From NCBI RefSeq assembly GCF_000150275.1, contig NW_002060962.1, positions 1,105,588-1,169,587 of the forward strand: a stretch of 64,000 bases of DNA, read 5' to 3'. Made by a program: the position numbers and the translations under genes. Below are positions 1 through 13,538 of this stretch, piece after piece. Each line of letters opens with the position of its first letter. The first letter of the stretch is position 1. The DNA comes from Trichoplax adhaerens (lineage: Eukaryota > Placozoa > Uniplacotomia > Trichoplacea > Trichoplacidae). The notes beneath the pieces were generated by a model, which searched no databases, was not told the origin of the DNA, and saw only the letters and a program-made list of their open reading frames with translations.

Positions 1-3000
1 CATATTGGATTAAGTTACTAACAAATTTTATTGTAATGAAATAAGATAATTTATGGGCTAGAACCTGTGAAATTAAATCCAAGAGATAAAATAAGTCTTT
101 GAACATTAGCATTCAATATCATAATTTCTTTGATAGTTTATCGTAGAATACGATTATATGATAGGTTAGGCTCGGTGATTACTCAAAATATCGGCAACGA
201 TCAATTGCATACGTAGTTAACAGAGTTTAAATTCAATCTAAGTATGTTTAAATCCTACAGCCCAGAGTACATATAGAATTTAATAAAGCACGTATTTCAT
301 TACAAAATAGTTATGAGCAACTGGTACGTCTTAATAATAATTCAAAAATATTTTTGATCTCTATCAGTACATATGCTTCTACTGGGCTAGAGGTAAAATT
401 TCGATAAGAAAGATCGATCTTACATTCAGGGCTTTACTTAGATCTATGAATCTTTTTGCTATTTTAAACGAGTGGAGTGAATTCTGCTTATAAGTTGACA
501 TTAATCTGATGACAAAGCAATAATTTAGAAATCAATTTGTTTGCGAATGGAAATTGATACTAGCCATTACAATTACTAAATTTTCTGCTTTTTCTTTCGG
601 GCAAGAAATTCTTTTACTGCTTTCAATATACCGGTATGTTACTTTTTATCGAAATCATTAGGCTGAAATGACAACAGAGTAATCGAGTATGTTGAAACAT
701 CAAAGAAATAAACTAGTTTCTAGGTATATTTTTAAATATAGTGATGCTGCCGACGAATGAATGTATTAGTACCAAAATTTTTCCATGGGTAGCATCATTT
801 CGTATTAAAGATACGGAGGGTTATAAATTGTAAAGGAATAATTTTTACAACGAGCATCCGATTTGTCTTATGTATCAAGTCATAAATATTAGTGAAGTAC
901 ATTTAGTACATACTTTTTAGGCCAGAATATGTGTTTCAGTGCAAGAAATATAATATGATGCTGGTCTTCCTCTACGTCTATTTTATTTTATCCTTTTTAT
1001 CGGCGAGATGTACTTGGATCTTGTAGCTTATAATAAATGTGGAATAGTCTGCAAGCTAATACGTGATATTCAGTAATTTAAAATCTTGAATAGTTTCTAT
1101 AACGCTACGAACTATCCTTAAAGCCTTTCATGGACGATCAATTACACATTACTTCACATATTTCTTATTATACCGCACCTCTTAGATTCATGAGCGGTTA
1201 TATCAGCTATGGTATAGCTAACAATAGCTATGACTTTACAATGCATCCATAACGCAGTAAGTAATTATTTGTTTATATTTTATTTTCAGAAACAGATCGA
1301 ATGACTACATCAATAGCGTCATGGCAGAAAATAGCAATGTTCACATATTTAACCATATGGTTATAGAATACTCGAATTATACTAACAACACCATATAATG
1401 CGAAAGGGTAATTACATAGTTTATAACATATTACTACATAAATACCAAGCTGTAGTGCTTACTGTAATTAATAGAAATTACTACACAAGCACATTATGTG
1501 GAATATTTCTAGACAATAAACTCAATTAACAGATTATAAGTTGCACCAAAATAGCTGCATTTCACAATCTGCGTAAACATTCTTGACACTCAGCTACTTC
1601 CCGGTCAATCCTGATTAAAAAGGTGGGTCGGTTCTACGTTGCAAACCAATGTAGGTCTTCTAGGTGATAACTCCAAATTTTAAAATAGTGTAATAGCTTG
1701 TCTGCTACCACTTTTTAAGGTTCGTCGCCTATACGTTAAACATAGGCTATAAAATATGATCTACAATTGCTTTATTAACCATGATCGACTATTTCACGCC
1801 ACATAAGCTTTATTTATGCTATTATCGTACTAATGTACTAAAACACATAACTACTGTAGTTAGCTGAAATACTAGAATCACATCCTTTATATTATATGTT
1901 CAGCGTTATAGACGTCCTCGCATATTATCACTAATCTAAGCGTATGACATACGAATAGAATCATACCGTATCTGCATAGTTGAAATCATCTAAGAAAATT
2001 CATAACTAGGAGTAACCTAAAAGATCAGAGTTATAAAATCGCTTATGAAGGGGTAGAATCGTTATGTAAAGGGGCTCATAAACATAAAGCATCGGATAAA
2101 ACGCGTTACCAGTCGCAATAATTCGTTTACAGAGATTATTTTATTAACTTAAATCTGCCTACTTAAGGAATAGTGCTATTGCTAATAAATAGTAGCATTC
2201 ATAATATGATTGGGCAATTCAGTAATATAAGTAAATAACATCATTACGAGCAAGTTTTTTCTTAAGTAATACCATCTTTTTCATATTTTGCCTTCACATT
2301 ATTTTTCGTTCATTGACTTTGAAATCTATCCTTCCCTGTTACTATGTGAATTGAGACCTATCTATATCGTATCGAATAAATTCATTAGAAATAGCGTTGG
2401 AGGCTGCCGATGGTATTCGATTAGCAGATGGACTCGGATAATTATATGTTGAATCAGTTTTGGGAAGCAAAAAACAGGTTATCCCTCGTAACGCAAATAA
2501 ATACCTATAAATTTCACTTTTGAGTGTAAATTACTAGATTGACTTTAAAAATGGCTTCGCTATAATGTCACACTCTACTAATTACATTCTTATATATCAT
2601 CGATATGCTTGCATTCGCTGTAAATATTTAAGGAGCTATGACTGCACTTGGTATAGCATGTATCACACACACTTGTACCGAAAATTACACAGATAAGATA
2701 GTTTCTGTATTCCTTCACATTGATGTTTTATTACGTTTATTTCTTCCGAATATCAACAAGTACAACGCTACGTGAACTGAGAAAGATAAATTAAGAAACA
2801 AATAGTAAATCACAGTAATGAAGATAATGTTTAATATACACGTATAATAGTTGCCATTATCTTGACCTTCTGATTCAAGATGATGGAAGTAGACTGAAAG
2901 GCATTTAAATCAGAATAAACTTTGAAGAATTATTAGTAGTTAATCATTACCCACTAATACATTTACAATGGCATCAGTTAAGATTCAGTTATGAACTCAT

Positions 3001-3328
3001 ATGCTAGCTTATAATATATAAAATTTTCTGATTACGAAAACGATAATGTTGTGTAAAGTCCAAGTGTGATAATTACTGATTTTACATGCATTTCAGCCGT
3101 AAAAGTTTAGAATTTCGTTTGCTAAATGGATATAGTATTGTCATCTCTCTACTACGACTACTTGAAGGAGGCGAAATACTGATATTTGGATAGCGTGACA
3201 CAGAAATTAAAAGTGAGCTGCGATTTCATTTTTCTTTCGACGTGTGTGATCTTATCTATGCTACAGCATGATCAATTCCTTATTTGTTTATTCAACATTT
3301 CTTTAAAATTTTACAATTTTCTGCTCTC
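1..3328. other. Intergenic, no gene recognised
   Basis: AT-rich sequence with stops in all frames and no stretch that translates into a recognisable protein. It lies 3' of SLC35F copy 1 and probably holds that gene's 3' UTR and ordinary intergenic DNA. No repeat array or RNA gene was seen. Confidence 0.6.
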
Positions 3329-5801
3329 TTATATTGAAGCCTCAGCTATGCCGGAATTGTATTTTGAATCTACGAAAAAGTAACTGGATGAAGAAGAAAC
3401 GATGTTATTGTAGCTATGGGAAGTTGAATCTATCAAGACATCATTTTGACCGCACTTAAGCATCAATTTCGTAAATGAAGTCGTAATTCGCTTGGAAAAA
3501 TTAATTGCTTTATCTTCAGGAATTAATAGAATTAAGAAACTAAAGCTGATGAGAATTGCTCCAACAATTTTTAGGTTGTCAAATGCAATCTGATGGATTG
3601 CATTATCCACAATTGCATTACCAGGTATTCCAAGGAGTAAGCCAATTGCCACATATATCGGATAACTAATTGCTGTTCCTAAGAATGTCAGACCAATAAT
3701 AGCAACGCTTAAAGCAGAGGTCAGGTTAAGTGTATCCCAAGGCATTAAATCCCAGTTTATTGATTCAAATTCAGTAGCTGTAAAAATTAGTACAAATATC
3801 CACCCAGATAGCATAACTGTCAAACTAACAGCGGTGAGTAATAGTAATGTCTTGCTTATACTAGCGTCAGGGAGTACTTTTTTCAGATACACCTATGCAA
3901 ATTTAAAAAGTAAATACAGGTAGAATTGATATATTAGCTTCGGTTTGAGATAGATTTAATGCTTTTATACTGCAAAGCATTTTATTTAGTTAGATCGACT
4001 CGCGAGGTTTTTTTCAATAGACTAAATACTGCATATGATGCCAGTTTCTGCGTACTACCAAGAACTACGGTACCATTTACGTTACTCGCACAAATAAGAG
4101 CCGGTATAAACAGATATAGAGAATTAATACCGACATCAGCTTCCTTGCTAAAAGTATTCAACTTTGATATTGCATGACTAAAACGCTTGATGCCTAAAAG
4201 GAGTGTTTTTAATTAAAGGATTACCCTGTACAAGGCCGACATTAGTGCTGATATCAACGTGATGACAATTCCTAACTCGTTGGAACCATTCTGCTTATAT
4301 GAACCAGCATAAAATAGTACGCCCCCAATTGCTATAAAAATAGCCATAGTCTGTTGATGATAAAAATAGAAATAGCGGTATTGCTGATCAGTTTAACGGT
4401 ATCAAATTGAGAATTATAGGTAAAATAATTTGCAGAGTAGTAACTATAGTTTTAAATAAATGTTTGAAGTATTACCCGTATTAGTATCACAGGTTCTCGT
4501 AGCCAGGATACCGATAGAATATAGATCAGTGCGATATTTACACTTAAAATAGTTACGTAGTCAGTCAGCGAAACCATTTTGACAGCGTAGAAGAAAAAGC
4601 CATAAGTGCCAGTCAAAAAAATTGTTACTGGAATTATCTTGAAAATGAACCCTTTTAAGTATTGACCCTGATACTGTAAAACAACTGAATCTTCCCTATA
4701 TCCAATATAATTTAACAATTATTATGAATTTAGGGAGTAATATTTACAAAACATCTATATCCAAAGCAATAAATGATACTTTAATACTCACTTCCACATA
4801 TCTTTTAATGATTTCCCAAATAACATGCCAATCGGACAGTAGATCGGATAACATATGATTGTCCATGATCTCGAATACCTGTTATACGAATGAGATAACA
4901 AAATCGATAGCATCAGTAAACCATAATTTTATGTGTTTGTCTTTTAAACTTACCAAGTTGCGAATGCAATAGCAGTAAAATTTCCTGATGTTAGATCGCG
5001 TACAAATTGACCTTCTAGCACAACAGAGACTGCTAATAATAGTACTGCGAATAAACCAGTTGAAGATTTGATAGAATAGTGACTGCAACGTCGCCTACAA
5101 GTTTCATTTTCTAATTTAATTTATTAAAAAATATTATACCTCTTTAGTGAATGTGGATATTATAGTTAACCGTAAGATCTAGATCGTTATAACAGTATAG
5201 CATTTACAGCAAGCAATGATATTAAATATAATCATTACATAAGAATTTTAAAAATTGTATACCGTAATTCGTTAGAACGCATATATTATAATAATCGATA
5301 ACAAACAATGTTATCCTCTAACATTGCTGTTTTCCTGCACTTTGCAAAGAAATTATCTTCAACCAACATTACGTTCGCAGGTTACAAGTTGTACGAAAAG
5401 ACGAAATAACTAATCAATTGACTTGATAATACAGCTGAACTGATTTTAGCTATGATAGTTATGAGAAAGGTGGTAGGTTAATGTAACTGTACTAAGATTG
5501 AATTTATTCTAATTAAGAAAGACTTCTAACAACTGTACTTTGCTGACTTTAAGCATCGAAACTGAAATTGCATTTGTTATATAGGTATTACAACAATAAT
5601 TATAAGCTGACCATACGGTTAAAAGTCATGCAAATCTTTAGGACTATGCGCTATGCAGGTTAGAGTGAATAAATCATTATTCATTTATTTATTTGAATAG
5701 AAACGTGATTCGCATAATTTTAATCTAAAGACATCAACTTCTTGAAGTCATGACCACAAACCTGTCTCGGATATCTCAGTTTGATTTTCGTATTCTCTCA
5801 T
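3329..5801 (-). CDS. SLC35F3/F4-like transporter, copy 1 of 4
   Basis: Complete six-exon gene (minus strand): 5762-5801, 4954-5110, 4792-4878, 4476-4695, 4225-4350, 3329-3892, giving 397 aa with frame kept at every junction. The SLC35F family belongs to the drug/metabolite transporter superfamily; vertebrate SLC35F3 has been linked to thiamine uptake, so that substrate is only a family hint. About ten hydrophobic helices are visible. Family-typical features are the VNIALIYILSV helix, MSALYR before the last exon, PIYVAIGLLLGIPGNAIVD and LILLIPEDKA. The start exon encodes MREYENQTEISET and ends in the unusual donor GTTTGTG; the same exon recurs in copies 2 and 3, which supports this start. The tail ends YFFVDSKYN...EASI. 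No stop or frameshift is present, so the gene appears functional. Confidence 0.88.
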
Positions 5802-7797
5802 GGTTACTTTATAGAGGACTATAGTTATCGATAAATAAGAATGAAATAGTCACTGTGAATGATTTTGATTTGTAGCAAAGCCCTTGATCCGCATCCGAAC
5901 TTTATTAAGTCACAAAAATTTGATGTTATATAGGTAGAAGTTAGCCTTTATAATATTCAATCATATAGGCAGAGCTTTGTTTACTTATTTTATTTCTCAA
6001 AACCTTGTTCGCATGTAAAGATCTTTAAGGTATCAAATGCTCATATTTATCATTGAGGATTATATTATCAACGGAATGATTGATCTTAGTATCTTATGAT
6101 GCATTAAATATATATAATCTATCTATTCGACCTTGTATTAAATGCTATGCGAAATGCAACAATCAACTGCTCCAATTGTTGAGAAATTTTTATTAAATCG
6201 CGATCTACATAAATTGTATTTCTTCTTATCTATTTGGTCTAACGGGAATGCTAGCAATATTCAAGGTGGCAATCGTTTAGTTGAATGTTTTGTAGCTCTC
6301 ATTGAGAGAAATGAATTGCTGCTGTTACACTACTGAAATGTTCCCTCTTCTCAGAGATTAATTGGAGGCTACAATCAAGAATAATGGCTTCATTCAAAAG
6401 TACAGTACAGTTTGGTTTAATAACATTGGCATAGTTCTAGATACGATGAAAGGATAATGGCAACAAGATCAACTTTGTCACGGAAAGAAATCGTCCGTAT
6501 TACGTGTTACCGTAGCCTCGTCTATAGGTAGACGTCAGGAAGAAGGAACCTGACAGTTGGTTTATAGTATTCATTTTCTGCAGTAGTTTTCAATTTCCTG
6601 GTTACAAATTTCCATTTGTAACAGGAACATTTATCATTTTGATATCACCTGTAGCTACACTATCGTTACATACTCTAGAGGCAGAGAAACATAATACTAT
6701 ATCATGAAGAAGTAGGACAGAGGATTAACGATGCTGTACTCTCAGTAACTGGGGTCTGAATTTCAGTATAATTAATACTGTATTTTTCATTCCATGAAGG
6801 GGACAAAATCCCTGTTAGTGTACAGCATAAGTATATCACAATCCATAGAAAGTTTTATCCTTACACTGGATGGGAACGTATTCAATTTGGTAGGAATGCT
6901 TTCGATAGCCTAAAAAATAAAATGCAAGATCGATTTTTGCTTGATATTAATTTATCTCTACATTATTTTTCAAAGGAAAATTGTTATTTCAATATTATCC
7001 GATTTACTGATATTGTTGTTATGACCAAGCAACGCAAACAACTTATTTCCAGTCAGGTCTCTGTCGATGAAACAAGTCAATAATATTAACTCTTGCTGGT
7101 CTTGCTACAGTTTATAGCTATAATTTAGGATAGCGCTTGAACACGTCAGCTTTTAACCTCGAGAGGTCCAGTTTCCTACTCGATAAAGCGAAAGAAGGAT
7201 AGTAAACTCAACGTTTCTCTGTCTCCTTTATTGGCCTCCAGGTAAACTAATTAAGTCGCCAACATAGCACTTTGACCTATTTTCAAGTTTAGAATTAAGC
7301 ATGCGCTAAAAAAAAACCGGATTAATTGGAACAATTAGCCGCTTGCAGTGTTTTCTCCGGGCTTATTGTATGATAAGTGTTTGAAGGTAACTGGTCAAGG
7401 CCAGCCATTATTTTTGCTTTAGTTTACGAGCAGAACTATTTATACTTGTTTTTACTGTACGCTGTAGGCGTAGAGTACTAAACGGCGATGATGATTGCGC
7501 AATTTCCTCGAAGATTGACGCAATCAAGTGTTTTATACTGTAAGTATTACTGAACAGTGTACGTATTCAGTATGGATTGTATCCAACAAAACTTCGAAAA
7601 CTTTTCCTTATTCCTTTCCTTCACTGACAATTTAGCTATTGAACACATGATGGTTATTGGAGGACATTGCACGCATGTACAAGCCATTATTAGTTCAATG
7701 GATGTTATTTCCTGGATCGTACAAGCACACGGACAACAAATTTACCTAAAGTTAAAATGATTTCAGAATCTGTTTTCAATCAAGTTTGGAGATGGTG
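5802..7797. other. Upstream region of SLC35F copy 1
   Basis: Putative promoter and intergenic DNA. A short open stretch at 6142-6336 (64 codons) is not recognised. The region shares a GCATGCGC block (7299-7306) with the regions upstream of copies 2 and 3, so the duplicated unit reaches at least 1.5 kb upstream of the start codon. Confidence 0.45.
7299..7306. promoter_or_regulatory. GCATGCGC block upstream of copy 1
   Basis: GCATGCGC about 1.5 kb upstream of the copy 1 start codon, preceded by a run of AA. Equivalent words occur at 14601-14608 and 20070-20077 upstream of copies 2 and 3. The word resembles half of the NRF1 consensus (GCGCATGCGC). A regulatory role is inferred from conservation among the copies only. 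Confidence 0.35.
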
Positions 7798-7858
7798 TAC
7801 AGTGTACAGTACTGTAGTACAGTATGCATGTCCAATGAGCACTGTACTGTACACTGTA
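7798..7858. repeat. Inverted repeat with TACAGTGTACAGTA arms
   Basis: Perfect 14-bp arms at 7798-7811 and 7845-7858 around a loop containing TGCATG. The arms use the same TACAGTAC vocabulary as the large arrays near 41, 47 and 54 kb. It sits just before the 178-bp satellite array and could form a hairpin. Confidence 0.7.
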
Positions 7859-7934
7859 AATTCAAGTTTTCTTATCCCATCAATTGATGTAAATAAACAA
7901 TGCAATGAATGATAGGAAAATACGACTGCCTATT

Positions 7935-9130
7935 GGCTAATACCATAATGCATTGAGATGCTACAGAATTTTGATTTACTAGCTTGAAGATGGCTAGTGC
8001 AGCACTACGAGCACTACCATATTAACAATCGTATCTGTTGATGAATAACATGCTGTATATTATACAGTCAAACGGACGATGGGAAAATACTGCTGGCTAA
8101 TACCATAATGCGTTGAGATGCTACAGAATTTTGATTTGCTAGCTTGAAGATGGTTGCATAAGAACTACAGTATAGTGCAGCACTGCGAGTACTACCGAAT
8201 CAACAATCGTATCTGTTGATGAATAACATGCTGTATATTATACAGTCAAACGGACGATGGGAAAATACTGCTGGCTAATACCATAATGCGTTGAGATGCT
8301 ACAGAATTTTGATTTGCTAGCTTGAAGATGGTTGCATAAGAACTACAGTATAGTGCAGCACTGCGAGTACTACCATATTAACAATCGTATCTGTTGATGA
8401 ATAACATGCTGTATATTATACAGTCAAACGGACGATGGGAAAATACTGCTGGCTAATACCATAATGCGTTGAGATGCTACAGAATTTTGATTTGCTAGCT
8501 TGAAGATGGTTGCATAAGAACTACAGTATAGTGCAGCACTGCGAGTACTACCATATTAACAATCGTATCTGTTGATGAATAACATGCTGTACTGTATATT
8601 ATACAGTCAAACGGACGATGGGAAAATACTGCTGGCTAATACCATAATGCGTTGAGATGCGACAGAATTTTGATTTGCTAGCTTGAAGATGGTTGCATAA
8701 GAACTACAGTATAGTGCAGCACTGCGAGTACTACCGAATCAACAATCGTATCTGTTGATGAATAACATGCTGTATATTATACAGTCAAACGGACGATGGG
8801 AAAATACTGCTGGCTAATACCATAATGCATTGAGATGCTACAGAATTTTGATTTGCTAGCTTGAAGATGGCTGCATAAGAACTACAGTATTGTGCAGCAC
8901 TACGAGCATTACCATATTAACAATCGTATCTATTGATAAATAGCATGCTGTATATTATACAGTCAAACGGACGATGGGAAAATACAGCTGGCTAATATAG
9001 ATTATCTTTTAATTGACTAGCATCTTGATGGCTATATGAACTACAACGCAGTGATACGAATACTACCGCTTGAATAATAGCATCACTTGATGGAAATAAT
9101 GAAATAGATGATTCGAAATACGACTGACTA
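7935..9130. repeat. Tandem satellite-like array, 178-bp period
   Basis: Units begin with GGCTAATA at 7935, 8095, 8273, 8451, 8634, 8812 and 8990. Spacings are 160, 178, 178, 183, 178 and 178 bp. The first unit lacks an internal stretch of about 18 bp, the 183-bp unit carries an extra ACTGT, and the last unit (8990 to about 9130) is strongly diverged. Central units are nearly identical, suggesting recent amplification or gene conversion. Each unit contains the near-palindrome CTGTATATTATACAG. No coding potential is seen. The array lies between SLC35F copies 1 and 2. Confidence 0.9.
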
Positions 9131-10404
9131 ATATTTTAAATTGTCACCAACAGTACAGCTAAAGCACTACATATAGTACGTTACGACAAGCATTACCCGC
9201 TTTAAGCTGCTTGTTTTTCAACACTACTTCAACTTATTACTACCACAACTTGACATTCAAAATGATTAAGGTATAGTAGAGGAACAAGGAGCAAGTACGG
9301 GTGCATACAATACAGTATTGTATAGTACGCCAAGTAAAATGAAAGAAAGAAGAACTTAAAACGATCGTCGTCGACTATACTAATAATGTGCTGACCGATT
9401 CTATTGCCTATCATTTCAACTGGATTGAGTACAATAAAAGTTATCCCATCGCCCACCCTTGAAAAAAAAACGGCAATCTATTATCACTGGTCAAATTGTG
9501 GTCGGAAAAGCTCCTTACTTCTTACATTACTACAAACAACCTCAACAAATTGCAAAGTAAACAGTGCAATGACTCCGAGCGAGTGTTCGAACGTAACACC
9601 AGTATCACTTAGGTGCAAGATTTCAGGCCAACCTATTTGGCTGATTCTGGAGAATAGCCTGCGGACTATATCACAGTTTATTCCCATGCAATTACATAGC
9701 TTCACCAGGCTTCAAAAACTGACTTCTTGAAAATTTTACGCGTGAATTTCTTTATTGATTTATATCGTTACCCATTGTAGGAGAAATTCTCGATAAATCA
9801 GCAGCGACTGTAGTCTTTTAGTATCACAAACAAGGTACAGTATTATTATAATTAATTAATTAATATACAGTACATGTATAATGGCCAGTACTCTCGATTA
9901 TGATCGAACAACATGTAGTACTATACTGTACTGTACTATGCTTAATCACTGTAATAGACGTTAGCAATAAGGATACTTTTCTCCATAAAATTCTCCGCGT
10001 ATGGAAATACACTATTCGAAAGGGAAATGATATTATTATATGACTTGACAATCTGCAAATGTGCATACAACAAGTTAGGAGTAGTAACAGCTTTTAAGCT
10101 TGCAATCATAGTACTGTCCTATTTACAAGTTGAAGAGCTCTCTAACTAATTTAACATGCCCAAGATCAATGAAGGAAATCAGCATAAAAGTACAGTAGTT
10201 ACTTAAAAATCAATTTTTAAACCTGCTAATTATTCTACTGCTAGTTAGACAAGAATACAGGCAGTGATATTTTACATATACTATTAAAGTAGCCATCTGA
10301 GTGTGAACCGTTCCATGCTTCTTTAACCATCATTTTCGTATTATTTTATCCAACATTTTTACCGTTATAGGATTCTTGATAACTGCTAATTCGTTTAAAT
10401 GAAC
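9131..10404. other. Intergenic between satellite and SLC35F copy 2
   Basis: About 1.3 kb. Overlapping open stretches exist on both strands at 9404-9730 (+, 108 codons) and 9484-9705 (-), but neither resembles a known family or has convincing splice context. Treated as non-coding or a decayed element. Confidence 0.4.
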
Positions 10405-12885
10405 TTAGATATGAGTATCGGAAAAGCCAGTATTATAATTAGAGTCGATGAAAAAATAACTGGATGATGTAGAAATGGTGTTATTGCAGCTTTCTGATTT
10501 TGAAGTTGATAAGGCATCGCTTTGACCACATTTCGTCGTAAATTTCATACAAAAAGTCGTAATTCGCTTCGAGATGATAACTGCTTTATCTTCCGGAATT
10601 AATAAAATTAGAAAACTAAAGCTAATAAGAACTGATCCAACAATTTTTAAGTAGTCAAATACAATCTGATGAATTGCAATATCCACTATTGCATTTCCAG
10701 GTATACCAAGCAGTAGGCCAATTGCTACATATACAGGATAACTAATTGCTGTTCCTAAAAATGTTAGAGAATGTATTGCTGCACCAAATGCAGCGGTCAG
10801 ATTGAGTGTATCCCAAGGCATCATGCCCCAGTTTATTGCCTCAAATCCAATAGCTGCAAAAATCAATACAAATATCCACCCAGATAGCATGATTGTCAAA
10901 CTAACAACGGTGAGTACTAGTAAAGTCTTGCCTAGACAAGCGTCAGGAAGTACTTTTTTCAAATATACCTAATCAGATTGAAAGGAAATTCGAATCAGCA
11001 ATGGGCACTAGTTCTAGTTTTACAAACAGCTTTAATGTCCACATACTACTGCTAATTGTTCTGATATAGTATTTAATATATCAAGTATCGTATACGATCA
11101 TTTTGCTCTAAAAATAAATTATATTACACTCGTATGCACAACAATTTGCTTTGGCTATCACGCTGAGACCAGTAAATCGCTGGAATAAATAGGTATATAT
11201 ATATTTAGAGCTTATTTCCTATTATCAGTACTATCGCTATTGGGACATGATCTGAGAGAAAGATATGAATCAATGACCGAAAGGGTTATCCTAAAAATAT
11301 TACCCTATAGAAGGCTGATAATATTGCCGACATGAGCGACATGATAATTCCTATAGTATTAGAGCCATTCTGTTTATAGGAGACTGCATAGAATAGTATA
11401 CCAGCGACTGCTAGAAAAACAGCGATTGTCTAAGATAGCAAAATCGAAATATCGACATACGTATATTGGTTAGTTAAAAATGACAAAATTGAGATATCGT
11501 TTTAATAACTATTTCGAGGGATAAAAAAAAGAAATTATGGATAATGCTCGTATTTTAATGAATGTAGTAAAATTTCACCCGTATTAGTATCCAAGGTTCT
11601 CGCAGCCAATATACTGATAGAATATATATCAGCGCAACATTCACGCTAAGAATAGTTACATAATCTGTTAGAGACACTGATTTGATAGCATAGAAGAAAA
11701 AGCAGTATGTCGTAGTTAAGAAAATTGCCACTGGAACAATCTTGATTATAAATCCTTTTAGGAATCTGCCATGATACTGTAGAATGACGGAATCTTCCCT
11801 TTATCAAATATAATTCAACAAATGGAGCTAAGGTTAGAAATACTGAACGAGTTCGGCAAGAGTGTTTATGAAACAGAAAATATTCTAATAAGCCAAATAT
11901 GGCATTTTAACTCACTTCCACATTTCTTTCAATGATTTTCCGAAAATCATAGCAACCGAACAGTAAATTGGATAACATATAATAGTCCATGATCTTGCGT
12001 ACCTATTTTACAAGCACGGCGATAATGTAGATAGTATCGGTGAACTACAGTAGAAATCAAACAGAATTATTCTCTAAATTTACCAGGTTGCGAATGTGAT
12101 AGCAGTAAAATTTCCTGATGTTAGACTACGGCCAAATTGAGCTTCTAGTACAGCTACGACTGCTAGCGCTAGCACGACGATTAAACCAGTCGAGGATTTG
12201 ATACGGTAGAGACTGCAACGTTGTCTACAAGTTTCATCTTCTAATGAAATTCGATTACAAGGTGATAACGTTTTTAGTGCGTTTGGACATAATAAACAGT
12301 AAGAGGTAATTGAACTATCTGTTATCCAAAATAAAATTAATTGCACACAGCTATATAATGAAATTGTTAGAATGTGAAAGCTCACTTTATGTTTTGAAGA
12401 ATAGAAATGAAAAAGTGATTAGATTTAGTGAGAGTATCGTATAAACTATATTGCTTAAATTTGAAAACTGCGACTATAGATGTTGCACAGGTACAGCGTT
12501 CAGTAATCTTCTTACTGAAATGTTAAAACCTGTGCAAAATCAATTTGGAGGTCATCCTATTGGGTCTCTGAACGAAATTAAATAGATAATTTGTAATTTA
12601 AATACTACCGTTGAACTGACTTGTGATGCATAGAATTGTGAATTATTTTCTACTGTTCAAACTAAACTTGGCATTCTGATATTAATGGTTATAATACTAG
12701 TTATCATTATGATAATAGGCATGCCAATTATGAAGAGCGTTGTGCATTGGATTGAAAGAATCAGTTAAGCATTTGTTAATGTAGAAGTTGATCTGCATGA
12801 AATTAATCTTAAGAAATTAGCACTTTAATGTATTTGGTCACAAACCTATGTTGGATATCTCAGTTTGATTTTCATGGTCTCTCAT
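10405..12885 (-). CDS. SLC35F3/F4-like transporter, copy 2 of 4
   Basis: Complete six-exon gene: 12846-12885, 12084-12240, 11916-12002, 11579-11798, 11304-11429, 10405-10968 (397 aa). Every exon has exactly the length of its counterpart in copies 1 and 3 (40, 157, 87, 220, 126, 564 bp). The start exon reads MRDHENQTEISNI and ends in the shared GTTTGTG donor. The transporter core includes VNVALIYILSVYWLREPW and YVAIGLLLGIPGNAIVDIA. The tail ends YFFIDSNYNTGFSDTHI, a D-T-x-I terminus that fits a class I PDZ ligand. Introns differ in sequence from copies 1 and 3 although exons are alike, so this is a tandem gene duplication and not a retrocopy. Substrate unknown. Confidence 0.88.
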
Positions 12886-12953
12886 GTCTATTTTATTGAT
12901 TACTATAGTTATTGATAAAATAAGAATGAAACAGTAATTTTGGATGATTTTCG

Positions 12954-13538
12954 TAACAGGATTTGGATCATAACTATCTCAGGTGTAAAGATGCAGCAAT
13001 TGAAGTTTGCATGGTCCCTGTTAGATATCGTAACGCAGATTTTGCTTATAGTCATTATTTTATCGCGGCCTTTATAGAAGATGTCATGGATATCAGCAAT
13101 CGGGCTATAGTTTTCAAGAGTGGTCAAACTAATTTTGACGCAATCATAGTCTCACTAATCATACTCTTGGACCCATTAATTCTTAATTTTTCGACACTAC
13201 TTTACAACCGTTGTTACGGTTGCTTTATAAAATATCGGCCATCCAGGGAAATAACGAACGAATCGAGAACGCTACAATCATTGTGTTTTATGGCCAATGA
13301 CTCTATTTGTCTAACCGATATATTAATACTCAAAATATGGGTACATCGGTTTACGAATAGCAGTTCTAGACGCAAGAACATCATCACTGCTATTCGTTTC
13401 TCGATATTTCTAGCATGCACCGCAGCATCAGAGTATTAAGATGAACGGATTGAAATTTTGTTAGTCTTAATTCCATTAACAATTGGTGGACTCTGTCAAT
13501 ATATTCTCGAGCTTAATACGGTACATTACTATGATTAA
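12954..13538 (+). pseudogene. Unassigned long open frame with one internal stop
   Basis: An open frame runs about 160 codons to TAA at 13437-13439. It then continues in the same frame (DERIEILLVLIPL...) to TAA at 13536-13538. It begins right after an acceptor-like CGTAACAG and has no good ATG start. Several hydrophobic stretches (for example IIVSLIILLDPLIL and LLVLIPLTIGGL) suggest a membrane protein, but I do not recognise the family. It lies just 5' of, and divergent from, SLC35F copy 2. It could be a decayed multi-helix receptor, an exon of an unknown gene, or chance; no such frame is seen at the matching place in copies 1 and 3. Confidence 0.25.

Noticed and set aside
6142-6336. 64-codon frame upstream of SLC35F copy 1
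   Set aside because: Amphipathic peptide but no homologous frame upstream of the sister copies and no recognised family.
9404-9730. 108-codon plus-strand frame and opposing minus-strand frame
   Set aside because: No family resemblance, no splice context, both strands open over the same bases; more likely a slightly GC-richer non-coding patch.
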